From assembly GCA_937923745.1 (NCBI GenBank), contig CALDUO010000041.1, positions 1-48,346 on the forward strand: 48,346 nucleotides of DNA. The letters run 5' to 3'. The DNA comes from an uncultured Granulosicoccaceae bacterium. Lineage in GTDB: Bacteria; Pseudomonadota; Gammaproteobacteria; Granulosicoccales; Granulosicoccaceae. How positions within the stretch are numbered: the stretch's first letter is position 1; each line of letters begins with the position of its first letter. The notes under the pieces were generated by a model. It searched no databases, was not told the origin of the DNA, and worked only from the letters and a program-made list of their open reading frames with translations. Position numbers and translations under genes: made by a program. Below, piece by piece: positions 32,670 to 41,256 of the stretch.

Positions 32670-35453
32670 ATGCAACTCACTTCACCGGTGTACTGCCTCA
32701 CTGTTTTTCTGACAGTACTAACCACCACGGCGCTCAGCACAGTCAGCTTGGCTGCGCCCGACTCGCCAACCGCACTGTCGGGAACACTGTCTTTCGATGA
32801 CGGAACAGCCGGTACGATTACGTTAACGTGGCAACCACCAGCCAACATTGATCCGGCAGACAGCGATACGATCGGGTTTAATGTGTACAGAAACAATCAG
32901 TATCTGACCACCGTGTTCAACGCTGAATATACGGGCCCGGTAGATGCAGGTGAGCGTTATGTCTGGCAGGTAGCAGCATTTGCTGGCTCACCGGTTGAAT
33001 TTTCCTCGCTGTCACAACCTGTCACACTTCCCGAAGCGGCGCCGGATACCACGCCGCCCTCAGTGCCAACACAACTGACCGGTGACATCAACGCTGACAC
33101 TGGCGCAACACGATTGACGTGGGAACCTTCCGTTGACAATACCGATAACGCGACCGGGGTATCCGGCTATAACGTGTACCGCGATTCGCGATATTTCACG
33201 ACGGTCTTCGAACCGCAACTCACAACGCAGATAGCACCGGGCGACCGATTTTCGTGGTCAATTGTGGCATTCGACAACAGCAATAATTTTTCGGCGCAGT
33301 CCGCTTCACTGACGTTACCCGACACTGCATCCAACCAGCCAGCGGCACCCCAAGGGCCATTGGCCGCACCGCAACTGTTAACCGGTCAACTCAACGAAGG
33401 CAGTGATCAGCTCTTGTTAAGCTGGCAGGATGCGACACCGGGCGGTCGTACGTTAGGATTTAACGTCTATCGTGACGAGCAGTACATCACAACCGTCTTC
33501 GAGACCACCTATGCAGCAGCACTGAACGCCAACAGAAATAGCCTGTGGCACATTGTTGCATTCGATAACGCACAAAATTTCTCCGGTCGCTCTAACATCT
33601 ACACGGCCAACGCCATCGAGCACGACCCGCTGTCGCCTCCCGAGGCGCCCACGGGACTGACCGGCAGCTACACAGCCAACGGTGAGCAGGCAGTAATCGC
33701 GCTGAGTTGGGAAGCGTCGATCGATAACGCTGGCACCATTGGCTATAACGTCTACGAGAACAATCAATACATCACAACCGTTCAGGACACCAGCTACACA
33801 ACGCAAGTCACTGCCGGGCTTGACTACTCGTACACCATTGTTGCGTTTGACGCGGACAACAACTTTTCAGCACAATCCGAGCGCACCACGCTGCCTGAAG
33901 GTGCTAACCGACCACCCTTTTTTGAACCCTCCGGCAACCCTGTATTTTTCGCAGGCGGCACAGTGGAAGTCGTTGTGGCGCCGCGCGATATTGACGGAGA
34001 CGTACCGGGACTGTACACCGGTGGTTTGCCTGAGGGCATGCAATTACTCGATAACTTCGACGGGACACGCACGTTGTTCTGGCGGCCGTTACAACCCCAA
34101 GTCGGTGACTACGCGATACAAGTATTCGCCATTGACGCGCAAGACCCCACGCTGCAGATAGAGTCGACCATCACGTTTAGCGTCGCGCTTCCCGATGATC
34201 TCAGTAGCATTCCAAACTTACCGCCCGGCATTAATCTTATTGAGCCACATGTGGTCAGAATCGGTGATTCCGTCACCATGGAAGTCAGGGGCACTGACCC
34301 CAACGGCACTATTCCTGACCTTGTGTTGTTAAACCCTCCCGAGGGTTCGACTTTCACTGATCATCCGGAATTCCCGTCGGTAAAAGTGCTGACATGGCAA
34401 ACCGATGCCAGCGACTTCGGTGACTACACACTGAGCTTCAAAGCCTACGACACGCTTGACCCATCGCTTGAGGCATCAATGTCAGTCAGCATCAGTGTTA
34501 GAGATCCCGCTGATTTCGTCTTACCCGGTGAGCGTTTGCGCCAGCTGGCTGAGCAAAAAAATATTCAGATAGGCTACGCGTCTGTGTTGCGGTATTACAC
34601 GCGACCCGATAACGCGCTGTACCAGGATATTGTCAGTAACGAATTTAATCTGGTGACGCCCGAAAACTCGATGAAGTGGGGTTACGTGAATCCGGAACCC
34701 GGCGTGTTTCGTTTTGAGGCCGCCGATACACTCATGAACTTTGCGGCGCAGCACGGTATGGCCGTGCACGGCCACACGCTCGTGTGGTATTCATCGTTAC
34801 CTCAATGGGTACAAACATCCGCCGTTGATGATCGCGAATCCATCATGCTGTCGTTTATCGACACCATGACAACACGGTACCCGGGCGTTGCCATCTGGGA
34901 TGTTGTTAACGAAGCGTTTGAAGACGACGGCACCTTCAGAAATTCTGTGTGGTTCGAAGCCATGGGCGAACGCCACATTGATCGTGCATTCCAACACACC
35001 AAAGAGCGCGACAGCGACGCGGTACTCATTTATAACGATTATGACATCGCTTGGGGTGGCCCCAAAACAGATGCCGTCTATAACCTGATGGCGCGGTTGT
35101 TATCCGAGGGCGTGCCCGTTGACGGCATTGGATTTCAACTACACATCGACACCGACTTCACCCGCTTTGATGAGGTCAGGGAAACGTTCGAACGGTTTGC
35201 TGCATTGGGGCTGTCAATTTATATCACCGAACTGGATGTTGGTATAGTCAACGGTGGCAACGAGGCAACTCAAGCCAGCATTATGGGCAATATTGCATCA
35301 CTGTGCGTTGAACAGCCTGCCTGTCGCGCCCTGCAGCTGTGGGGAATCACGGATCGTTATTCATGGCGGCGTGACGTTACTCCATTACCACTCGATGAAA
35401 ACTACCAACCAAAACCGGCCTATGGTGCACTGCAACAGGCGCTGTCAGACTAA
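32670..35453 (+). CDS. Secreted multidomain GH10 endo-beta-1,4-xylanase
   Basis: 927-aa exported enzyme predicted to cut the xylan backbone. The ATG at 32670 gives a signal peptide (MQLTSPVYCLTVFLTVLTTT onward, ending near SLAA). Four fibronectin-III-like repeats follow (about 30-115, 128-216, 232-313, 322-410), each with a GxNVYR/ExxxYxTTV core and a WxIVAFDN-like end. Two Ig/cadherin-like domains come next (about 412-505, 517-610). The GH10 catalytic domain (620-925) has TPENSMKWG, HGHTLVWY, acid/base E748 in WDVVNEAF and nucleophile E854 in ITELDV. No dockerin or sortase signal seen. Plant or algal xylan is the likely substrate. Confidence 0.93.
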   Translation: MQLTSPVYCLTVFLTVLTTTALSTVSLAAPDSPTALSGTLSFDDGTAGTITLTWQPPANIDPADSDTIGFNVYRNNQYLTTVFNAEYTGPVDAGERYVWQVAAFAGSPVEFSSLSQPVTLPEAAPDTTPPSVPTQLTGDINADTGATRLTWEPSVDNTDNATGVSGYNVYRDSRYFTTVFEPQLTTQIAPGDRFSWSIVAFDNSNNFSAQSASLTLPDTASNQPAAPQGPLAAPQLLTGQLNEGSDQLLLSWQDATPGGRTLGFNVYRDEQYITTVFETTYAAALNANRNSLWHIVAFDNAQNFSGRSNIYTANAIEHDPLSPPEAPTGLTGSYTANGEQAVIALSWEASIDNAGTIGYNVYENNQYITTVQDTSYTTQVTAGLDYSYTIVAFDADNNFSAQSERTTLPEGANRPPFFEPSGNPVFFAGGTVEVVVAPRDIDGDVPGLYTGGLPEGMQLLDNFDGTRTLFWRPLQPQVGDYAIQVFAIDAQDPTLQIESTITFSVALPDDLSSIPNLPPGINLIEPHVVRIGDSVTMEVRGTDPNGTIPDLVLLNPPEGSTFTDHPEFPSVKVLTWQTDASDFGDYTLSFKAYDTLDPSLEASMSVSISVRDPADFVLPGERLRQLAEQKNIQIGYASVLRYYTRPDNALYQDIVSNEFNLVTPENSMKWGYVNPEPGVFRFEAADTLMNFAAQHGMAVHGHTLVWYSSLPQWVQTSAVDDRESIMLSFIDTMTTRYPGVAIWDVVNEAFEDDGTFRNSVWFEAMGERHIDRAFQHTKERDSDAVLIYNDYDIAWGGPKTDAVYNLMARLLSEGVPVDGIGFQLHIDTDFTRFDEVRETFERFAALGLSIYITELDVGIVNGGNEATQASIMGNIASLCVEQPACRALQLWGITDRYSWRRDVTPLPLDENYQPKPAYGALQQALSD

Positions 35454-35471
35454 CAGCTAACCCGCGTGAAA

Positions 35472-35495
35472 GGGCGGCACCAGTAGGTGTCGCCC
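35472..35495 (+). terminator. Hairpin after the xylanase gene
   Basis: GGGCGGCACC and GGTGTCGCCC form a 10-bp stem with one G-T pair around a 4-nt loop, 19 nt past the xylanase stop codon. A T-tract is absent, so it is a possible rather than certain terminator. Confidence 0.5.
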
Positions 35496-35538
35496 AACGA
35501 TAACGCAGGGGCTCAACAAGCCATAAAATGACGGTACA

Positions 35539-36870
35539 ATGACGCAAAACCTGCGTCGCCCTCCTCGCGCTTTGCAGGATCCCTACCCTGTCTCAAGAGC
35601 GAAGCCTACCGTGTCAACATCTGCCGATCTGCTCACCACCTCTCGCATTAACCGATTTCATTTGCGTGCCCAATCTGGCTCCGTGTCTGGCTCCGAATCT
35701 GGCTCCGTGTCCGACCTTCGTCCTGCCAACAATCTGTGGCCAGACGCACTCAACCGTCAGTTTTCAGCAGATGACATGTGCCGTGCCCAGCAGGAAATTC
35801 AACAATGGGACGGTTATGCGGCCACCAGCCTTGAATCACTGTCGCAGGTTGCCGCAACCGCGGGTGTCAGACAGCTCTGGTACAAAGACGAAAGCACCCG
35901 CTTCGGTCTTGGCAGCTTTAAGGCACTCGGTGGCGCTTATGCGGTTATGCATTACCTCGCTGACTTACTCTCTGAACAAACCGGAACCGCCATATCCATG
36001 GCGTCGGTGCGTGCCGGGGAACACAAAGCAGCATTGAGTTCGGTAACCGTGACCAGTGCCACCGATGGCAACCATGGACGATCAGTAGCATGGGGCGCAC
36101 GCATGGCAGGTGTTAACTGCACCATCTTTATTCATCGTGATGTCAGTAGCGCAAGGGAACAGGCCATGGCCTCATTAGGTGCGACAGTGGTCCGAATCGA
36201 CGGTGACTATGACGAGTCCGTCCATCATTGCGCCGCGGTTGCCAAAGAGAATAACTGGCAGGTCATTTCCGACACATCGTACGAGGGTTACCGGGATATT
36301 CCTCGGCAGGTGATGGCAGGCTACACGGTGATGGTGGATGAAATTCTTAACCAAACCGACGAACTACCGACTCACGTATTTATTCAGGCGGGTGTCGGGG
36401 GCCTGGCGGCGTCAATTGCCGCGGCGTTTTGGCAACGTACCGGGCATGATTGCCCCGCTTTTATTGTGGTGGAGTCTGATTATGCCGACTGCCTGCATCA
36501 GAGTTTTATTCAGGGAAAACCAGTCGATGTAAAAATTCAACAAGAAACCATGATGGCAGGTTTGTCATGTGGTGAAGTATCGCTGCTGGCTTTCGATATC
36601 CTGTCTAGCTGTGTGCGCGCCAGTGTCACCATTGATGATACCGCCGTACCCGATGCCATGCGCATGATGGCGATGGGTCAAGCCTGCAATAAAAAATTGG
36701 AAGCCGGTGAATGCGCGGTCCCCGGCATCATTGCGTTACTCGGTGTATCGCACAACGCCGAATACAGAGCGCAGCTTGGCTTAACTGATGAATCGCGGGT
36801 CCTTGTATTTGGCTGTGAGGGTGCAACCGACCCTGATCTGTATCATGCAATCGTTGGCGACATATCATGA
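35539..36870 (+). CDS. Diaminopropionate ammonia-lyase-like PLP enzyme
   Basis: 443-aa fold-type II PLP enzyme resembling YgeX/DpaL, which splits 2,3-diaminopropionate to pyruvate and two ammonia. The PLP lysine lies in YKDESTRFGLGSFKALGG. Further motifs: TSATDGNHGRSVAWGARMAG (phosphate loop region), IQAGVGGLAAS, IVVESDYADC, MMAGLSCGEVS and VFGCEGATDPDLY. Related threonine dehydratases differ at several of these. The first 65 residues are variable and contain a Ser-Gly repeat encoded by a 12-bp DNA array, so the start could be later. Its stop overlaps the M24 start (ATGA). Confidence 0.85.
   Translation: MTQNLRRPPRALQDPYPVSRAKPTVSTSADLLTTSRINRFHLRAQSGSVSGSESGSVSDLRPANNLWPDALNRQFSADDMCRAQQEIQQWDGYAATSLESLSQVAATAGVRQLWYKDESTRFGLGSFKALGGAYAVMHYLADLLSEQTGTAISMASVRAGEHKAALSSVTVTSATDGNHGRSVAWGARMAGVNCTIFIHRDVSSAREQAMASLGATVVRIDGDYDESVHHCAAVAKENNWQVISDTSYEGYRDIPRQVMAGYTVMVDEILNQTDELPTHVFIQAGVGGLAASIAAAFWQRTGHDCPAFIVVESDYADCLHQSFIQGKPVDVKIQQETMMAGLSCGEVSLLAFDILSSCVRASVTIDDTAVPDAMRMMAMGQACNKKLEAGECAVPGIIALLGVSHNAEYRAQLGLTDESRVLVFGCEGATDPDLYHAIVGDIS
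35672..35710. repeat. 12-bp in-frame tandem array in the dpaL-like gene
   Basis: AATCTGGCTCCG, TGTCTGGCTCCG and AATCTGGCTCCG follow directly (35672-35683, 35684-35695, 35696-35707), with the beginning of a fourth copy. It encodes the phrase SGSVSGSESGSVS in a variable N-terminal region. Confidence 0.9.
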
Positions 36871-38093
36871 CGGATACGACCACCGCCTGGTTGGGTTCAC
36901 GCCCGGCCACACCGTCAGTTAAAATGCCCGAGCGCGGGTTCGTGCCCGAGGAATTCAAGGCCCGCGTGGCACGCGCCCAACAACACATGGCAGCGGCAAA
37001 CATTGATACCCTGCTACTGATGACAGAGCCTGAGATCCGGTACTTCACCGGATTTCTGACGCCGTTCTGGCAAAGTCCTACGCGTCCATGGTTTCTGCTA
37101 GTACCGGCAACAGGCCAACCCATTGCTGTTATTCCGTCCATTGGGTTCAGTGCCATGAAACGTGCGGGGGTTGACGACATTCGTACCTGGAGTTCGCCGC
37201 ATGAATCTGATGATGGCATAAGTCTGTTGGCAGACACCATACGGGCACTGAGTGGTCATTCCATCAACATTGGCCTGCCGATGGGACGCGAGTCATCCTT
37301 GCGCATGCCGCTCACCGATTTTTATCAATTACAAAAATTGTTGCCACAGTCGCAGTGGCACGATTGCTCCTCACTCATGCAAACACTGCGACAAATTAAA
37401 TCACCCGCCGAAGTCAGCAAAATTCGATTTGCCTGCCAGACACTGTCGACAGTGTTCGACACGCTGCCGACGCTGTTAACACCGGGTATGTCAATCAGCG
37501 AGGTCTTTCGGGTCTTTAAACTGCTCGCACTACAACAGGGTGTAGACGATGTCGCTTATTTGGTCGGTACCAGTGACGCAGGTGGTTATGATGACATTAT
37601 TTCTGCCCCCGGCAATCGTCCGTTAACGGCGGGGGATGTCCTGATCCTTGATACTGGCAGCGTGTTCGATGGTTATTTTTGTGATTTCGACCGAAACTAT
37701 GCGATCGAGCAGGTCACCCGCAAGGTTGAATCCATGCACACACTGTTGTGGGACGCAACAGAGGCAGGACTTGCCTGTGCCAAACCAGGCAACACCTGTG
37801 CTGATCTTTATCATGCAATGAATCAGGTACTGGCACCCCACGCCATCGACAGCGACGCTGGCGTCGGACGGATGGGGCACGGACTCGGCATGCAACTCAC
37901 TGAAAATCCGTCATTGGTGGATTTCGATACGACCGAGTTGGCACCCGGTATGGTGTTGACTCTCGAGCCCGGCATCACGTGGGCTCCCGGTAAAATGATG
38001 GTGCATGAAGAAAATATCGTCATCACCGATGCAGGCGCCGAGCTACTGACCAAACGCGCGCCACAACACATTCCCGTTATACAGTCAGTGTAG
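36867..38093 (+). CDS. M24-family metallopeptidase (Xaa-Pro dipeptidase/ectoine hydrolase-like)
   Basis: 408-aa pita-bread-fold protein. A creatinase-like N-terminal domain (about 30-165, with MTEPEIRYFTGFLTPFW) precedes the catalytic domain (about 175-405). The five metal ligands are visible: two Asp in ILDTGSVFDGYFCDFDRNY, His in GRMGHGLGMQLTENPSL, Glu in LTLEPGI and Glu in MVHEENIVI. The family includes prolidases, creatinases and the ectoine hydrolase DoeA, which cannot be separated here. It is coupled to the diaminopropionate lyase-like gene by ATGA, so it may release that enzyme's substrate from an amide or dipeptide. Confidence 0.85.
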   Translation: MTDTTTAWLGSRPATPSVKMPERGFVPEEFKARVARAQQHMAAANIDTLLLMTEPEIRYFTGFLTPFWQSPTRPWFLLVPATGQPIAVIPSIGFSAMKRAGVDDIRTWSSPHESDDGISLLADTIRALSGHSINIGLPMGRESSLRMPLTDFYQLQKLLPQSQWHDCSSLMQTLRQIKSPAEVSKIRFACQTLSTVFDTLPTLLTPGMSISEVFRVFKLLALQQGVDDVAYLVGTSDAGGYDDIISAPGNRPLTAGDVLILDTGSVFDGYFCDFDRNYAIEQVTRKVESMHTLLWDATEAGLACAKPGNTCADLYHAMNQVLAPHAIDSDAGVGRMGHGLGMQLTENPSLVDFDTTELAPGMVLTLEPGITWAPGKMMVHEENIVITDAGAELLTKRAPQHIPVIQSV

Positions 38094-38100
38094 CTACCCT

Positions 38101-39108
38101 ATGAAACGATGGCAGTTAAACGAACCGTCCGGCCTTGACGCACTTGCACTGACAGACGCCGTCTTACCCACATTAAAGGCCAAAGACGTTCGTATTCAGG
38201 TGGCAGCGACGGCCGTGAATTACCGTGACTATTCCAGCTTGTTGGATCCTGTCGCCCGTCAAATACCACTACCGTTCACCCCTAACTCAGACTGCGCCGG
38301 TATCGTCACCGACACAGGCTCCGACGTCTCTTTGGTTAAACCCGGTGATCGCGTGGCCTCCTGTTTTTTTCAGCAATGGCTCGATGGCCCCTGCTCTACC
38401 GACATTATGCGTTCAGCATTGGGCGGCCCGCTACCGGGTGTCCTTGCCACTGACATAGTGTTAACAGAGACAGGTTGTATTAAAATTCCGGACTACCTGT
38501 CACTGGTCGATGCGGCGACGCTACCCTGTGCTGCATTAACAGCATGGAATGCACTGGTCACCATAGGGCAACTCAAAGCAGGTGATACGGTGTTGTTATT
38601 GGGCACGGGCGGCGTGTCGATGTTTGCCTTGCAACTGGCAGTCACTCTCGGCATCAACACCATCATGACGTCATCGAGCGACGACAAACTGTCTGTTGCC
38701 AAACAGTTTGGTGCAACGCATCTGTTAAATTACCGAACACATCCGGATTGGCATCGACACGTTCTGGAGATTACCAACGGAATGGGCGTTGATCTGACCC
38801 TGGAAACCGGTGGTGCCGGCACGCTGCCACAATCGATGGAAGCAACACGAGTCAGTGGTTGTATTGTGTTAATTGGTATTTTGACTGCTGGCGAGATAAA
38901 CCCTGTAGCGTTGATGCGAAAATCGATCAGGCTACAAGGACTTTATGTGGGCTCACGCCAGCAGTTTGGTGACATGCTCTCGCACTTCGCTGAACACCGG
39001 ATACAACCCATTGTCGATAGCGTTGTACCGTTTGAACAAGCACCACTGGCCTATCACAAACTGGCCACTGCCACTCATGTTGGTAAAATTGTAATAGGTA
39101 TTGAGTAG
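38101..39108 (+). CDS. Zinc-independent-type MDR alcohol dehydrogenase / quinone oxidoreductase
   Basis: 335-aa medium-chain dehydrogenase/reductase. The N-terminal GroES-like domain has VAATAVNYRDYSSLLDP and PFTPNSDCAGIV. The Rossmann NAD(P) motif is TVLLLGTGGVSMFALQLA (about 162-180). The usual structural-zinc cysteine cluster is absent. The C-terminus has GLYVGSRQQFGDMLSH and HVGKIVIGIE. It starts 7 nt after the M24 gene, making it the third gene of the operon. The substrate is unknown. Confidence 0.85.
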   Translation: MKRWQLNEPSGLDALALTDAVLPTLKAKDVRIQVAATAVNYRDYSSLLDPVARQIPLPFTPNSDCAGIVTDTGSDVSLVKPGDRVASCFFQQWLDGPCSTDIMRSALGGPLPGVLATDIVLTETGCIKIPDYLSLVDAATLPCAALTAWNALVTIGQLKAGDTVLLLGTGGVSMFALQLAVTLGINTIMTSSSDDKLSVAKQFGATHLLNYRTHPDWHRHVLEITNGMGVDLTLETGGAGTLPQSMEATRVSGCIVLIGILTAGEINPVALMRKSIRLQGLYVGSRQQFGDMLSHFAEHRIQPIVDSVVPFEQAPLAYHKLATATHVGKIVIGIE

Positions 39109-39141
39109 TCTGGCTGACGTCTGGCTGACGTCTGGCTAACA
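39109..39141. repeat. 11-bp tandem array
   Basis: TCTGGCTGACG occurs at 39109-39119 and 39120-39130, then TCTGGCTAACA. It fills most of the 44-nt gap between the convergent MDR and murQ genes and begins one base after the MDR stop codon. Confidence 0.88.
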
Positions 39142-39152
39142 GTTGGCCAACG

Positions 39153-40046
39153 TCACGCTGGCAGTGACTCAAGAGCTGCCCGCAAACTCCCATCGTTGGC
39201 ATGCAACAACTGCTCAGCCTCCCTAACCGACAACCCTTTGGCAATCAATGCTGCCTGTTTCACGTGGCCGTTTGCACCTGCTAACGCTCGCTCTGCGTGG
39301 GCGGCTGTGAGGTTTGGCAGTATCGTTTGTAACATGGCGATGCGACGAACATCGAGTTTGGTATTCGATGCGGCCATATCAACCATCAGGTTGCCGTAGG
39401 TTCGGTTAAGCCGAACCATCAACGTTGTACTCAATAAATTTAACGCAATTTTTTGTGCAGTGCCTGCCGCCATCCGGGTGGATCCGGCAAGCACTTCTGC
39501 ACCACTGGACAAATGTATACCAATGCTTACAGCTGCAAGCAGCGGTGCGTCGGCATTGCCCGATAACCCAATTGTTAACGCTCCTCGCGCGGACGCCTGC
39601 GCTGCCCACTCGCAAGTCCACGGAGAACGACCACTGGCGGCTACACAGATCACGACGTCAGACGCGTTGATAGCCGCTTGAGCCACCAAACGTCCTGCAT
39701 CGTCTGCATCGTCTTCAACACCTTCGATGCTGTGCAGCAACGCTTTCTGCCCCCCCGCCATTGACAGCAACAAGCGCTCGGAGGGCCAACCAAACGTTGG
39801 CCACATTTCCGCCCCGTCCTGAACTGCCAATCGACCCGAGGCACCGGCACCGACCATCACCAATCGGCCCTCGCCGTGGCGCAGTACCTGTGCCGCTTGG
39901 TCCACCGCTGCGCCCAGTTCAATGTGCACGCGTTGTACTGCTTCCACTGCCTGTTGTTGGCTGGCCAGCAAGGCAGCTATCACGTCACTAGTGTCTCGCG
40001 TATCGAGATCTGCGAAGTCTGACAAAATGGTTTCGGTAGCGGTCAT
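39153..40046 (-). CDS. murQ: N-acetylmuramic acid 6-phosphate etherase
   Basis: 297-aa SIS-domain lyase that removes the lactyl ether of MurNAc-6-phosphate, giving GlcNAc-6-phosphate in wall recycling. SIS-fold motifs: VMVGAGASGRLAVQDGAEMWPTF cannot be missed in the first third (about 62-84), then VVICVAASGRSPW and GAEVLAGSTRMAAGTAQK, followed by NRTYGNLMVDM. The C-terminal UBA-like part has VREAEQLLHANDGSLRAAL. Length matches the family. It follows nagA by 46 nt in the same direction, and its product is NagA's substrate. Confidence 0.95.
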   Translation of the reverse strand: MTATETILSDFADLDTRDTSDVIAALLASQQQAVEAVQRVHIELGAAVDQAAQVLRHGEGRLVMVGAGASGRLAVQDGAEMWPTFGWPSERLLLSMAGGQKALLHSIEGVEDDADDAGRLVAQAAINASDVVICVAASGRSPWTCEWAAQASARGALTIGLSGNADAPLLAAVSIGIHLSSGAEVLAGSTRMAAGTAQKIALNLLSTTLMVRLNRTYGNLMVDMAASNTKLDVRRIAMLQTILPNLTAAHAERALAGANGHVKQAALIAKGLSVREAEQLLHANDGSLRAALESLPA

Positions 40047-40092
40047 AGGGCTTATGATTACTGATGGTTACCGGAGATGAATGGCAGGTAGC

Positions 40093-41256
40093 TCAGTCAA
40101 TGGCGCGGCGACGACCATAGTGCCACTGCGCCACAATGCGGTCATCTCGAATTTCGATCCAATGGGCCAATGCACCCGGTACAAAACTACCCGCGTCACC
40201 TTGCTGAATCCAGTGAGCGGGCCTCGCACTGGTGAGCGCGCCTATCTCGTTCCATTCGATACCCCAGCGTCGCAGCAGATGAATGGATTCCAGCTGGGTC
40301 AAGCAACTGCCAGCCAGGGTGCCATCGGCCAGGCGAACGGCTGCACCCTTTTTAAAGACAGACAAACTGCCTAATTGGTAGTGTCCATCGGCCATACCTG
40401 CCGCCGCAGTGGCGTCTGTGACGCTATATAAAAACGGCACAGAGCGTCGTGCCGCATCAAACGCTGCGCGATCCACGTGTATGCCGTCGGTGATGATCTC
40501 GGCATAGTCAGCATACGCAAGCGCAGCAGCCACAATGCCGCCTCCTCGATGTGAAAACCCACTCATTGCATTATAGAGATGGGTAACGCCGCAGCCTTTT
40601 TGTAGCGCTGTGTGCGCATCTGCCCACCCGCAAGTGGAATGCCCGATCTGGGGTTTCACACGATATTGCCTGCACAGCTCTATCAGCACCTGATCGGTAT
40701 CCTGCTCAGGGGCAAACGTAATGACGCGCACCACGCCGGTCCGGAACCAACGCTCTAGCTGTAAACGCGACACGGGTGTGGCAAACGGTGGTTGGGCACC
40801 GAGCTTGTCGGGGCTGATAAAAGGGCCCTCCAGATGAGCACCCAACAGTGTGGCAGCATTGGGGTCAGGTGACGCCATTACGATTTTTACGGTTTGCAAA
40901 AACGCATCAATAGACGCTGCCGGTGCTGTCACGGAAGTCGCCAACATGGCACCTGTGCCATGTGTCGCATGTGTCAGCAGCGTTTGTCGCAGCGCCTGCT
41001 CACTCTCCATGACATCAGCACCACCTCCTCCATGCACATGAAGGTCAACAGGCGCCGGTAACAGCAGCGGGCAGTCGGTAATTTTTGTGCCTGATGTGCC
41101 TGATGCCACCGGGGTAAACGAACGAACGCGAGCGCTAAAACAACAGTCGGCCAGCACCGGACCTTGGGGATCCCACCACAACGCACGCAGTGATTCTTCA
41201 GCTTGTGCCGTTAACGTCAGTGGTAGATTGGCAGAAAATGAATCGGTGTCACTCAT
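40093..41256 (-). CDS. nagA: N-acetylglucosamine-6-phosphate deacetylase
   Basis: About 387-aa amidohydrolase making glucosamine-6-phosphate and acetate from GlcNAc-6-phosphate. Motifs: the family HxH in PVDLHVHGGGGADV, metal-binding Glu in GAHLEGPFISPDK, His in PQIGHSTCGWADA and THLYNAMSGFSHRGGG, ITDGIHVD, and catalytic Asp in YSVTDATAAAGM. The ATG at 41254-41256 overlaps the kinase stop (ATGA), so I prefer it to the upstream frame at 41286. It is the middle gene of the amino-sugar recycling operon. Confidence 0.94.
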   Translation of the reverse strand: MSDTDSFSANLPLTLTAQAEESLRALWWDPQGPVLADCCFSARVRSFTPVASGTSGTKITDCPLLLPAPVDLHVHGGGGADVMESEQALRQTLLTHATHGTGAMLATSVTAPAASIDAFLQTVKIVMASPDPNAATLLGAHLEGPFISPDKLGAQPPFATPVSRLQLERWFRTGVVRVITFAPEQDTDQVLIELCRQYRVKPQIGHSTCGWADAHTALQKGCGVTHLYNAMSGFSHRGGGIVAAALAYADYAEIITDGIHVDRAAFDAARRSVPFLYSVTDATAAAGMADGHYQLGSLSVFKKGAAVRLADGTLAGSCLTQLESIHLLRRWGIEWNEIGALTSARPAHWIQQGDAGSFVPGALAHWIEIRDDRIVAQWHYGRRRAID

